Of a stretch of 64,000 nt of DNA, positions 35,887-45,188 are shown in pieces. The stretch spans positions 62,001 through 126,000 of the forward strand of contig NZ_CP068082.1 of assembly GCF_016724845.1 (NCBI RefSeq), in the 5' to 3' direction. The notes beneath the pieces are model-generated. The model was not told the DNA's origin. It made no database searches and saw only the letters and a program-made list of their open reading frames with translations. Each line of letters starts with the position of its first letter. Within the stretch, counting starts at the first letter, position 1. Made by a program: the position numbers and the translations under genes. This DNA comes from Sphingobacterium spiritivorum (GTDB lineage: Bacteria; Bacteroidota; Bacteroidia; Sphingobacteriales; Sphingobacteriaceae).

Positions 35887-35977
35887 TGCAAATACCAATT
35901 TTATTTTTCGACAACGCTTTAATTATTTTGCAATTTTATGAAAATTTGCATTTATTTGCAATAATAAGATTATCATA

Positions 35978-37162
35978 ATGATGGAAATGAAACTCAAAAC
36001 AACAAGGGCCACTACTGCAACCAAAGCTATATTTCTGGTTTGCGGATTAGCCATTTCCAGTTGGGCGCCTATGGTTCCTTATGCCAAGGACAGATTAGGA
36101 ATTAATGATGCTGATCTTGGAATCCTGCTTTTGCTTTTGGGTGCCGGAGCTATCGCTATGATGCCCGTCAGTGGAATTCTTTCACACAAATACGGTACAC
36201 GCCGGGTTATACTGGTGGCAGCACTGGCCACGGCTTTTATCCTGCCTTTACTGCTGATTATCAGCTCGCCAATATGGATGGGTGTTTCCTTATTCCTTTT
36301 CGGAGGAGCGCTCGGTACTGTAGATGTTGCCATGAACGCACACGGGGTACAGGTACAGAATAGTGCTGAAAAACCAATTATGTCTTCCCTTCACGGACTT
36401 TTCAGTGTTGGCGGATTATTGGGATCATTGGGCTTAGGTTTTCTGATTAAGATGGGACTTCCCCCTATCACCGCCATTGTCGCTATCTGTATTTTACTCA
36501 TCTGTATTGTCTCCTGGAATTTCAGGTTTTTGTTTGATATGCACACAGAGAAGGAATTGATTGCAAAATTTGCGGCTGCACCGGACGAAAAGAAAAAGAC
36601 GGGTGTATCCTGGCTACAGGCAAGTATACTGTTTTTGGGGCTGATGTGCTTTATCACTTTTCTTTCTGAAGGGGCAATGTTAGACTGGAGTGCAATATTC
36701 CTTCGGGAAAATAAAGGTGTAGCACCGGAGCTTGCCGGTGTTGGCTATGCCGCATTCTCTGTAGCCATGGCAACCATGCGCCTGTTAGGTGACCGTATTA
36801 TTTCCCGATTAGACGGGAAGACAGTTGTAGTAGGCGGATCAGTCATCGCTGCTGCAGGTATCTTTATTGCTGTAGCTGCTTCCTGGCTACCGCTTACGCT
36901 GTTCGGATTTATACTTTTGGGAATCGGTGCTGCGAATATTGTTCCTGTATTCTTTAGCGAAGGCGGACGCATCCGGAATGTTCCGGCCACTATCGCAATA
37001 CCGGTTATCAGTACCATGGGATATGCAGGTCAGCTGGCTGGTCCGGCAATGCTAGGTTATATATCCTTCCGTTTTTCGATAGATACGGCATTTTTGCTGA
37101 TTGCCTTCCTGATGCTTATCGTAGCTCTGACATACGGATTGCGAAAGCCGTCTAAAATCTGA
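35978..37162 (+). CDS. MFS transporter
   Basis: A 394-aa inner-membrane protein with 12 hydrophobic helices. The loop motif between helices 2 and 3 is GILSHKYGTRRVI, and a second arginine-rich loop follows helix 8 (GDRIISRLDGK). It is like the sugar/drug-exporter branch of the family. It diverges from the VOC gene across 91 bases that hold repeated TTTGCA words. The substrate cannot be read from the sequence. Confidence 0.9.
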   Translation: MMEMKLKTTRATTATKAIFLVCGLAISSWAPMVPYAKDRLGINDADLGILLLLLGAGAIAMMPVSGILSHKYGTRRVILVAALATAFILPLLLIISSPIWMGVSLFLFGGALGTVDVAMNAHGVQVQNSAEKPIMSSLHGLFSVGGLLGSLGLGFLIKMGLPPITAIVAICILLICIVSWNFRFLFDMHTEKELIAKFAAAPDEKKKTGVSWLQASILFLGLMCFITFLSEGAMLDWSAIFLRENKGVAPELAGVGYAAFSVAMATMRLLGDRIISRLDGKTVVVGGSVIAAAGIFIAVAASWLPLTLFGFILLGIGAANIVPVFFSEGGRIRNVPATIAIPVISTMGYAGQLAGPAMLGYISFRFSIDTAFLLIAFLMLIVALTYGLRKPSKI

Positions 37163-37192
37163 CGAATCCATATATCGAAGTAAGCCTTCTGC

Positions 37193-39157
37193 TTATCTAA
37201 TATCAGAAAGAGGTATGTGGATATAAAATATACTTCCGAACCCTTCCTGACTACTGACAGAAATGGACCAGCCCATTCGGGCAGCAAAGTCATCACATAA
37301 CAAGAGACCAAGGCCGGTACCTTTTTCTTCCCAGGTGCCGGGATGGCTTTTTTTCGTCGAGATACTCTTCAGACTTAGCAGTTGCTCTTCGCTCATCCCT
37401 ACGCCTTCATCTTTCACATAGATCTGTAGCTCAGTATCCGACTGCTCTGCGCCTATTGTAATAGGACGGCCTGTAAAACTAAATTTAATGGCATTGCTGA
37501 TCAGATTACGGATAATGAACTCAAAGCGTTTTCTATCTCCCTGCACAACCAATGTATCCGATACATCATTGATTAGCGCTAAACTCTTCATTGTAATTCT
37601 TTCCTGAAACAGCAATTGACTGGACTGCACGATTTCGCGGACTTCAATAGGTACTAACCGCAACTCCTCGCTGGACATTTGTCCCGCAGACCAGACTAAC
37701 AATTCATCCAGCATCGTAGAGGCAATATTGACTTCAAGGCCAATCTTGAGCAACGAACTTCGGATATCTTCCGGCGGAATCTCGGCTATCTTGGAAAAAG
37801 ATAATAAAGATTGAAAAGTACTGATCGGTGCACGCAGATCATGCGAAACCACCGAAAATATACGCGACCGGAACCGCTCTGCTTCCATCAGGGATCGATG
37901 CTGCTCCTTTATCATCTCCGTTTGTTGCCGTATTTCTTCATTAGCCTCCAGCAGTCTTTCCCGCTCTTCATTTAACAAATGATTTTTCTTGCGTATCAGT
38001 ACAAACAGCATTGCCAGTATCAGCACAATAGCTCCTGTAGCCACCCATAATATCTTGATCCGGTTAGCTTCCTGCTCTATACTGCGGTTTTCCAGTAACA
38101 GATTTTTATTCTCCAGATCCTTTTTCTCACTTTCATATTTTTCACGCAGTTCTTCTCTTACTTTGAGTCGTTGCAGCCCGGCCTCTTCCTCACTCACCCG
38201 CAGCAGACTATCCTTGTCCGTTAATAAGACGGAAGTATCTTTTTCTTTTACAGCTTTTGCTATTTTCTCAAAATCGGTACTGAATTCATCATTCAGATAA
38301 TCCAATCCACTTTCACGGATCAGTTTTTTGATCCGGGCAACCTCCTGTGTAGCCTCCTCAAACAAACCCTGTTTTACCAGAATATTAGCACGGTTAATAC
38401 GTGCATACGAACCGGCCAGCTTATCCTTTGTCTTATCAGTAAGGGCTACAGCAAGATCCGTATATTTCTTACTGAGTTCCAGTTTGTCGTCTTTCAGATA
38501 GACATAGCTCAATAAGATATACGTATTTGAAAGATCCTGATCCGGCACATTCTTTTTTGCAAACTGTATTGTTTTCAGCAGATACTGCACCGCCTGTTTG
38601 ATGGCATCAGGCTTTCCGTTATCCAGTGCATCCTGACTGTATATATTTGAAATATTGTTATACAGATTGCCGATAGACTGATTGTCCCGGATCTGTTCGG
38701 CGAGCGTCAGACTCTCCTGATAGTAGCGTAAAGCTTGCTTGGTGTCTCCGCTTTTATTAAACACATTTCCGATGTTCATAAAAGCACGCACCATACCCTT
38801 TTTGTCACCTTTCGCTTCCCGGAGTTTTAATACCTTAAAATGAGTTTCAATACTCTTATCATACTCATTCAGTTTCAGATAAATAACACCGCTAAGGTTC
38901 AGAAAGTCCAGATCCAGGTCTTTTAACTTTCGCTCTTTTGTCAGCTGCATGCCCTTATTTGCCCATTCCTGAGCACGATTAGCATCCTGCAGATACGTTG
39001 TAGAAGCCAGCTTGTAATAATAAACGGCTTTTAAAGAATCGGAAGGTTCTTTATCAATCTTAGCCAATAGGCTGTCAGCTGCGGTTTGTTGTGCGAGCAA
39101 TGGGTAAGGAACTACCAACAGAATAAACCATAACAAAAAGTAAAACACAAGTTTCAT
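37193..39157 (-). CDS. TPR-containing membrane sensor histidine kinase
   Basis: A 654-aa protein. It begins with a signal peptide (to VVPYPLLAQ) and periplasmic TPR repeats (residues ~50-290; KDKKGMVRAFMNIGNVFNKS, RYYQESLTLAEQ). Next come a coiled coil (~310-360), one membrane helix (~370-392), a second coiled coil, the HisKA region with SVVSHDLRAPIS (His439), and an HATPase domain (NLISNAIKFS, DEGVGMS, GTGLGLLLCDDF). The architecture is common in Bacteroidota. It senses an unknown periplasmic signal and autophosphorylates; no response regulator gene is adjacent, so its partner is elsewhere. Confidence 0.92.
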   Translation of the reverse strand: MKLVFYFLLWFILLVVPYPLLAQQTAADSLLAKIDKEPSDSLKAVYYYKLASTTYLQDANRAQEWANKGMQLTKERKLKDLDLDFLNLSGVIYLKLNEYDKSIETHFKVLKLREAKGDKKGMVRAFMNIGNVFNKSGDTKQALRYYQESLTLAEQIRDNQSIGNLYNNISNIYSQDALDNGKPDAIKQAVQYLLKTIQFAKKNVPDQDLSNTYILLSYVYLKDDKLELSKKYTDLAVALTDKTKDKLAGSYARINRANILVKQGLFEEATQEVARIKKLIRESGLDYLNDEFSTDFEKIAKAVKEKDTSVLLTDKDSLLRVSEEEAGLQRLKVREELREKYESEKKDLENKNLLLENRSIEQEANRIKILWVATGAIVLILAMLFVLIRKKNHLLNEERERLLEANEEIRQQTEMIKEQHRSLMEAERFRSRIFSVVSHDLRAPISTFQSLLSFSKIAEIPPEDIRSSLLKIGLEVNIASTMLDELLVWSAGQMSSEELRLVPIEVREIVQSSQLLFQERITMKSLALINDVSDTLVVQGDRKRFEFIIRNLISNAIKFSFTGRPITIGAEQSDTELQIYVKDEGVGMSEEQLLSLKSISTKKSHPGTWEEKGTGLGLLLCDDFAARMGWSISVSSQEGFGSIFYIHIPLSDIR

Positions 39158-39321
39158 GAAGAATGAATTGGACGAATAACAGACGTCGTTTTTTATAGGT
39201 ACTAGGTAACAATGTGATACAAATTTAAAAATACGATTGAAAAAAAAGAAATTTCAATAAAAGGTATACAACAACATCGGTAAAGAAGAGGATTATTCTG
39301 CTGCTCAATAGCCAAAATATT

Positions 39322-40320
39322 TTATTTTAAGACAGATAGAGATTCATCTCCAGTAAAACTATCCATTACCTGCATGACTGCCAGACCTTCAGCGGCACTG
39401 CAGGGATTCGTGTCTCTACCACCAAAATAATTTACCACCTCTTCGATCATAGGTTGCTGTACATGAGGTAAAGGCTCAAATTTAAACTCTTGCTCCCCAT
39501 CGTTATTGGATAACCGTATAATACGCTGATCAAAAAACGAAAAGGATAGGCGCCCTTCTGAACCTATGATTTCGCATTCGTCCCGCTCTTCATATGTACT
39601 AAATGCCCATGTCCCCTGAAACACGACATCACTTTCAAATAAGATCTGTCCTGATACAATATCATGGGCCGGATATACTTTGGCCTGATTGTGAGAGATA
39701 CCGCTGCTTGCTGTTACTTTACCGAAAAAATAATACATCAGATCGATCTGATGCGGTGCAATATCATGAAACAACCCCCCTCCGGATTGTTGCGGATCTA
39801 TACGCCACTGCATCTTGGGCTGTTGCAACTGTTCTGCAGTCAGTGTCTTCTGAAAATAACGAACAGAAGCCAGTCTTGCGGTGCCGATAGCCCCATTATT
39901 TAGCAGCTCTTTTATTTTTCTGAAATAAGGCTGAGCCCTGCGGTAATGAGCAATCACCAGTTTGCGTCCGTATAACTGCTGAGCCTGTACCAGTTTTTCT
40001 GCTTCCGCACTGTTTAATGCCATAGGTTTTTCAACATACACATCCTTGCCGGCTTCCATAGCTGCTATCGCATACGCCACATGTGAATCCGGAGGAGTAG
40101 CGATATATACAGCATTCACATCCTTGTCCCCGATCAATGCCCGTCCATCCGTGTACCATCTTTGCACGCCATGTCTTTCGGCATAATCCTTAACTTTTTC
40201 TTCATTTCTGCGCATAACAGCGATCAGATCCGAATTTGCAACTTTCTTAAAGGCAGGTCCGCTCTTCACCTCCGTGACATCCCCCGCTCCGATCATACCC
40301 CAGTTGATCTGTATTGCCAT
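39322..40320 (-). CDS. Gfo/Idh/MocA-family oxidoreductase
   Basis: A 332-aa NAD(P)-dependent enzyme. The N-terminal Rossmann domain (WGMIGAGDVTEVKSGPAF) precedes the conserved EKPMAL with the catalytic lysine. The C-terminal substrate domain includes GGGLFHDIAPHQIDLMYYF. No signal peptide, so cytosolic. Members act on sugars, inositols or biliverdin-type compounds; substrate unknown. Single gene. Confidence 0.93.
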   Translation of the reverse strand: MAIQINWGMIGAGDVTEVKSGPAFKKVANSDLIAVMRRNEEKVKDYAERHGVQRWYTDGRALIGDKDVNAVYIATPPDSHVAYAIAAMEAGKDVYVEKPMALNSAEAEKLVQAQQLYGRKLVIAHYRRAQPYFRKIKELLNNGAIGTARLASVRYFQKTLTAEQLQQPKMQWRIDPQQSGGGLFHDIAPHQIDLMYYFFGKVTASSGISHNQAKVYPAHDIVSGQILFESDVVFQGTWAFSTYEERDECEIIGSEGRLSFSFFDQRIIRLSNNDGEQEFKFEPLPHVQQPMIEEVVNYFGGRDTNPCSAAEGLAVMQVMDSFTGDESLSVLK

Positions 40321-40382
40321 GTACTTTATTTTTTAAATGAATTTCAGCAGATGATATCTAAATTCTTTTGCGACCCGACAGC

Positions 40383-40985
40383 TTACCAGTTGGGCGCCGT
40401 AAAAGTATCCTTCACCGGCACAAATATATAGTATGCCTTATAATAATCCGTATAATACTTATCCCTGATCTTCCCACCTCCATCTATAGTAGAGGAGACC
40501 TGTATCAATGTATCCTTTTTTACCGTAAAATAGGTATAATTAAACCGGGCCAAAGGGGTATTCATACGCTGTACTACTAACCTGTCCCCTTCTGTTCTGT
40601 AATAACTCTGAAAAAGCGTACGGCTTTTTTTTGCGATCTGATCCGCAATACTGTTATTAAATGCAGCTGCATAGGCACCTTTACGGGATATAGTATCTTC
40701 CGGATCCAGCACCATATTCACCTGACCTGCGGGATAAAATTTATAAATTTCTCTTTCCTTCGCTGTCACTGTTCTTTTAGTGTCACGCTGACTGGTCCAT
40801 ATTTCCTGCAGGACATACACTCCGTCTGTACGCAACATAGAGGTGTCGCTCAACCCAAAGTCCGGCTGGTAAAAAGAATAGTCTTTATTTTGATAAAATT
40901 TATACGAATTACAGGCCACAAACGCTGCACAGATAGATGCTACAACTATTGCAGTCATACTTTTCCGGGAATATAAAAGGTTCAT
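40383..40985 (-). CDS. Lipoprotein of unknown function
   Basis: A 200-aa protein with a leader and lipobox AAFVAC (Cys25). The mature part is rich in Tyr and Lys and shows a beta-rich pattern (DGVYVLQEIWTSQRDTKRT, REIYKFYPAGQVNMVL). No family recognised. Monocistronic. Confidence 0.75.
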   Translation of the reverse strand: MNLLYSRKSMTAIVVASICAAFVACNSYKFYQNKDYSFYQPDFGLSDTSMLRTDGVYVLQEIWTSQRDTKRTVTAKEREIYKFYPAGQVNMVLDPEDTISRKGAYAAAFNNSIADQIAKKSRTLFQSYYRTEGDRLVVQRMNTPLARFNYTYFTVKKDTLIQVSSTIDGGGKIRDKYYTDYYKAYYIFVPVKDTFTAPNW

Positions 40986-41196
40986 ATACGCATGTATTTA
41001 ATGCATTAACAATTTTACAGAGCGTAAGTTTGCAGATATAGCATAAGCGCAATATACTGTCCGACATGAAAATACTGCTTATTATACAATCTTCCCTTAT
41101 GATCGTTCATATTTTTACGATCAGCTCCTTAAAAAGCAAAAGATGATAAACATTTAAAGTTTTCTTACATTCGTATATTGATATAATTTCTCCGAA

Positions 41197-42465
41197 ATGA
41201 AGAACAAAGCCAACGTCACAAATGCCAGTATTGATTCAGCAGGACTTCCAAAAGATTACCGCCAGGCAATTGCCGAGTATATCTGGAATGGATTTGATGC
41301 CAAAGCGACACATGTCAATCTGTATGCTGAAGCCAATGAACTGGGACATATTCAGCGTATAGTCATAGAGGACAATGGTGAGGGGATTCCTTTGGAAACT
41401 CTGAATATTTCTTTCGGAAATTTTCTGGATTCCCTTAAAAAGAAAAATATACAACGCTCCTCTTACACCCGGGGTAAAAAAGGAAAAGGTCGTTTTTCTT
41501 TTTCGTTGTTTGCGACCCGGGCGACCTGGCAGACCGTTTACCTTCACGAAGGAAGTCTTCTGGAATACAGTATTGTTATAGAACGCAATCAGAAAGACGA
41601 ATATGAAGATATTAATAAAGTGATCTCCAAAGCTGCACATGCCGGTACAAAGGTGATTTTGGAGGGTGTATTCGGCATCACTGCAGCACAACTGAACAGT
41701 GCGGAATTTAACACGTTTCTGGCACAGGAATTTGGCTGGTTTTTATTGTTAAATAAGGACCTGGGATTCAACCTGTCTGTCTCTGACGAACCGCTGGCCT
41801 ATGAGCAGCTCATCTTGGAAAAAGATGCTGTTGTATGGACTATAGCTGATCATCAGGAGCAGGTCTACCCTTTCCGCATCAACTATATCCGCTGGGGAGA
41901 CAGCATCGGTGACCGCTACTATTACTATTTTCTGAATAAGGATAAAGTAGAGATCGCAAAGGAACTGACCAGCTACAATAACAATGCGATAGATTTTCAT
42001 CATAGTGTCTATATCGAATCCCCGTTTTTTGATTCCTTTGAACGGGAATCCTTAGCTGACGGAGAACAGGATAATCTTTTCAGTCAGCTCAATCACCATA
42101 TTGTTTATCGGAAACTCAACAGTGATCTGAAAGAATTTCTCTATCGGAAACAGAAGAAGTACATCAAAGAAAAGGGTGCGGCCACTTACCTCGCAGATAT
42201 AGAACAAAAGGCTGTACTTCCGGTATTCTCCTATGATGAGCAGAATCAAAAACAAGACTTGCTCCAGGTGATCAAAGAACTCTACTGTATACAACCCAAG
42301 ATATTCATGGGTATAAAAGCAGAAACCGAAAAAACATTAATTGGGTTATTGCACTTACTCTTGTCCAGCCCACAACGTGAAAATATATTGCCTCTTATGG
42401 AACAATTAACTCCATTGACAGAAGAGGAACACAAGCTGTTGAGTAAGGTTTTAAAGCGGAGTTAA
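41197..42465 (+). CDS. GHKL-type ATPase (HSP90/MORC-like N-terminal domain)
   Basis: A 422-aa cytosolic protein. The Bergerat ATP-binding fold is complete: N-box AIAEYIWNGFDAKA (Glu ~28, Asn ~32), DNGEGIP (Mg/adenine loop) and KGKGRFSFSLF (lid glycines). This is the HATPase_c_3-like branch found in MORC-, HSP90- and Type-II-topoisomerase-like proteins and in some defence genes. The rest (~150-422) has no recognised domain and ends in a helical region. It lies directly upstream of the AT-rich island, separated by 268 bases, and has more typical base composition than the island. A DNA- or stress-related role is likely, but not shown. Confidence 0.8.
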   Translation: MKNKANVTNASIDSAGLPKDYRQAIAEYIWNGFDAKATHVNLYAEANELGHIQRIVIEDNGEGIPLETLNISFGNFLDSLKKKNIQRSSYTRGKKGKGRFSFSLFATRATWQTVYLHEGSLLEYSIVIERNQKDEYEDINKVISKAAHAGTKVILEGVFGITAAQLNSAEFNTFLAQEFGWFLLLNKDLGFNLSVSDEPLAYEQLILEKDAVVWTIADHQEQVYPFRINYIRWGDSIGDRYYYYFLNKDKVEIAKELTSYNNNAIDFHHSVYIESPFFDSFERESLADGEQDNLFSQLNHHIVYRKLNSDLKEFLYRKQKKYIKEKGAATYLADIEQKAVLPVFSYDEQNQKQDLLQVIKELYCIQPKIFMGIKAETEKTLIGLLHLLLSSPQRENILPLMEQLTPLTEEEHKLLSKVLKRS

Positions 42466-42697
42466 TGGATTACTGATAATATAGTATTGTAATACCTCTC
42501 TGATTGCTACATTTCATTGAATTCTGGAATTGACAGTTATTATATCTCATCAATGATAATCAGTTCTTAGTATTTCTTTTAAGAGCTGATAAGAACTCTT
42601 TCATCGTATTACCCTCATTTTCAGATAAATTTTCATAATTATAACCTCAGGCTATAAGATATTTGTCGATATTTTTTTTATTTCAATTTAATAAATA

Positions 42698-42705
42698 TAC
42701 ATTTG
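42698..42705 (+). promoter_or_regulatory. TAnnTTTG promoter element upstream of the zincin lipoprotein
   Basis: TACATTTG matches the -7 consensus, 28 bases before the ATG at 42734. No TTTG at the -33 spacing was found. Confidence 0.4.
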
Positions 42706-42733
42706 ATGACAACTATTAAAAACCTGTTTAATT

Positions 42734-44047
42734 ATGAAATATAAAATATTGCTGTTTTTAGTTTCAACCCTATTCCTATATAACTGTAAAAGAGAAGATT
42801 TTCCTTTAGAAAAGGAATCTGGCAACAAAGTAAGTGTTGAATTGCTTAAAGCCAGATTTCATTCAGATAGTATTGCTTTTTCTAAATTCAATGTTCCGCC
42901 TGACTTTAATTTCAGACAATCTTTACAAAGGAAAATCATGTGGGATAAAGCCATTCATAGTAAAGATGGCTTTGTATATATACCAGTTAAACTATCACTT
43001 CCGGCTAACCAATTAGCAACCTTCAAAAATGGCTCTAAAGATTATGGTTTCAAAGTACTTTTACGGATTGATCCTAAAGCCAATATACCACAGTATGAAA
43101 TGCTGACATTCTTTCCTGATAAGAAGAGTAATGCAAAAATATTTTCAGGAGTTGTTCTTACAGATGATTATTTTGTGGGGCAAACGACATACAGTATTTA
43201 TCCAACAAATAATTCACTTCAAAATAGAGAAGGATTTAAAATGATTGCAAGATTAGGAGAAGAAGCTTGTGCAAGGATTAAAGTTGGGGAAGTTTGCGTA
43301 GGAAATTATTGCAGTCCTAGATACGAAAAAGTGTGCGATGACCGGGGAAAATCACCTTTTCCGGAAGATATTACAGAAGAGGTTGATGACAGCGAAATGG
43401 CTCCTGGCGGTGGTGGTGGTAATGGAAATCAAGATGAAGAGGAAAACATAGAAAATAAAATTGAGAATCCTTGTCTTAAAAACATGGTCGATAAAATCAT
43501 AAAAAAAGATATAGAATTTGCAATTGAAGAAACATTATTATCCATTTTTGGAGAAAGTAATAAATTTAATATTTTCTACAGCGAAACAACTGATCTTGAG
43601 GATTATAATTTTGGAAGAGCAATTCCTTCAAATCTACAAATCAATAATCAAGGTCAATATATTACAATGGATATAAACGTAAAGCTAAATGTTAAAACAT
43701 TACCAAATTCTTCACAAGAATTTATTACTACTGTTATCATTCACGAATCAATTCATGCCTATCTTAATTACAAAGGATTTATTTTCAATCCAAACCAACA
43801 TGATATAATGTTATCAAATTACATTACATTAATGGCAAACTATTTGACAACCAATTTTCAGATATCGGACAAGGACGCATATGCCTTATCTTTTAGTGGA
43901 TTACATGACGCTTATAAGAATAGTCTTAATAATCAGTCTTGGCAAAATATAAAAGATAAACTTGGTTCAAAATTAACTACTGAAAGCGAACGTTTAAACT
44001 TGTTGGATCAGTATCAATCTGGTTATAAAGGACAAAAATGTCAATAA
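42734..44047 (+). CDS. Lipoprotein with Gly-rich linker and HExxH zinc-protease motif
   Basis: A 437-aa lipoprotein (lipobox LYNC, Cys18). Residues ~20-190 form a beta-rich N-terminal part. A short Cys-rich hinge (CVGNYCSPRYEKVC) and a Pro/Gly-Asn-Glu linker (APGGGGGNGNQDEEE, ~222-240) lead to a C-terminal domain of ~195 residues containing VIIHESIHAYL, a gluzincin/zincin HExxH motif (His-Glu-Ser-Ile-His). Two-part architecture with a flexible linker is common for Bacteroidota surface toxins or effectors. It is the first gene of the accessory island and overlaps the next start if the ATG at 44038 is used. Substrate unknown. Confidence 0.75.
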   Translation: MKYKILLFLVSTLFLYNCKREDFPLEKESGNKVSVELLKARFHSDSIAFSKFNVPPDFNFRQSLQRKIMWDKAIHSKDGFVYIPVKLSLPANQLATFKNGSKDYGFKVLLRIDPKANIPQYEMLTFFPDKKSNAKIFSGVVLTDDYFVGQTTYSIYPTNNSLQNREGFKMIARLGEEACARIKVGEVCVGNYCSPRYEKVCDDRGKSPFPEDITEEVDDSEMAPGGGGGNGNQDEEENIENKIENPCLKNMVDKIIKKDIEFAIEETLLSIFGESNKFNIFYSETTDLEDYNFGRAIPSNLQINNQGQYITMDINVKLNVKTLPNSSQEFITTVIIHESIHAYLNYKGFIFNPNQHDIMLSNYITLMANYLTTNFQISDKDAYALSFSGLHDAYKNSLNNQSWQNIKDKLGSKLTTESERLNLLDQYQSGYKGQKCQ

Positions 44048-44058
44048 AACATTATTTT

Positions 44059-44559
44059 ATGAAATTAAAAGCATATTTTCTGATATTAATTCTATTTGCT
44101 GTTGTTAACAGTTCTTTTACACAGCAAAGCGATTCTCATCCAAGTTTTATGAAGTTTAAATTTAGTTTTCTCGATAATTTTAAATATCCATCAGAACTTA
44201 AAGATCGGGGGATTTCAACAATTACACTAATGCTTGTAAAGTTTAATAATGACGGAACTGTAAAGGAAATCAAATTTTCGGATAGTGCTTTACAACAATT
44301 TGTCGATGAAATTCACCGAGTAAAAGATAAAATAGAGTTTAAATATATCTATAATGATGTAACCAAAATAGACAAAGAAGCTAGAGTTGTTCTGATACCA
44401 ATACAGATTGATGTTGAAAAAACAGGAATATCAGGACATTTACCTCAAATTATGGAAGCAGATCAACAAAATTTATATAATTTCTCTGGGAAACCGGTTT
44501 CCGGAAATTATCATATATATCCAATGCTATACATATTAAGTGTTAAATTAAGTCGCTAG
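44059..44559 (+). CDS. Small secreted TonB-C-like protein, subtype A copy 1
   Basis: The ATG at 44059 gives 166 residues with a clean signal peptide ending in SFTQQ; an ATG at 44038 adds seven residues. The core is NFKYPSELKDRGIST, then VKFNNDGTVKEIKFSDS and VVLIPIQIDV, ending in the SGKPVSGNYHIYP segment shared by all six paralogues. In this copy both cysteines of the family are missing: RGIS instead of RCI, and GISGHLP instead of GC. It belongs to subtype A (FMKFKFSFLDNF). Four bases separate it from copy B1. Confidence 0.75.
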   Translation: MKLKAYFLILILFAVVNSSFTQQSDSHPSFMKFKFSFLDNFKYPSELKDRGISTITLMLVKFNNDGTVKEIKFSDSALQQFVDEIHRVKDKIEFKYIYNDVTKIDKEARVVLIPIQIDVEKTGISGHLPQIMEADQQNLYNFSGKPVSGNYHIYPMLYILSVKLSR

Positions 44560-44563
44560 AATT

Positions 44564-45055
44564 ATGAGAAAATTTATAACAAGTATAATCATTTTATTTT
44601 CCACCAATGTATTTGCTCAAAATAATGATAAGCAAATGGGATATGAAAATTTTTATCAGAGCTTCTCTTCTTCCTTTAAATATCCTACCCAACTTTCTGA
44701 CAGATGTATTCCTACTTTTACTCTAATGCTTGTACAGTTTTCAACGGAAGGAATTGTCGAATCTATTAAATTTTCAGATGGAGCATTTCCACAATTTGTT
44801 GATGAAATAAAACGCGTACAAAATAACATAGATTTCTATAGTGTATATAAAGATATAATAAAGGCCAAGAAAGATAACAAAACAGTGTTGATACCTATAC
44901 ACATAGACTCTGAGCAAATAGGAGGCTGTAAATCAATAATCATTGCAAATGATATAAAGAATCTTTTCCAATTTGGAGGAAGACCAATTGTTGGCAACTA
45001 CTACATATACCCTGAAGTATATATCAAAAACCTTGTAGGGAGAGCAAATTATTAA
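44564..45055 (+). CDS. Small secreted TonB-C-like protein, subtype B copy 1
   Basis: 163 residues with a signal peptide ending in VFAQ. Subtype B is marked by GYENFYQSFSSSFKYP near the start, the pair SDRCIPT/GGCKS with both cysteines, and the ending YPEVYIKNLVGRANY. The pattern YP - I - VxF - DG-like turn (FSTEGIV) - IKFSD - IPIHID runs parallel to the TonB C-terminal domain. It follows A1 after four bases and precedes the large protein L1. Confidence 0.75.
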   Translation: MRKFITSIIILFSTNVFAQNNDKQMGYENFYQSFSSSFKYPTQLSDRCIPTFTLMLVQFSTEGIVESIKFSDGAFPQFVDEIKRVQNNIDFYSVYKDIIKAKKDNKTVLIPIHIDSEQIGGCKSIIIANDIKNLFQFGGRPIVGNYYIYPEVYIKNLVGRANY

Positions 45056-45188
45056 AATAATGAAGTTTACTAAAGATATACACTGATTAGTTTGCTATAA
45101 TTAATCAATAATTTTCACAAGAATACTCTGACTTTTATTTATGTAAAATCTTCTTATTGATTACGTCAAAGCACTTTAAGCAATAGAA

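Noticed and set aside
40986..41196. Attachment site or integrase remnant at the left edge of the island
   Set aside because: No tRNA, direct repeat or integrase fragment could be found.
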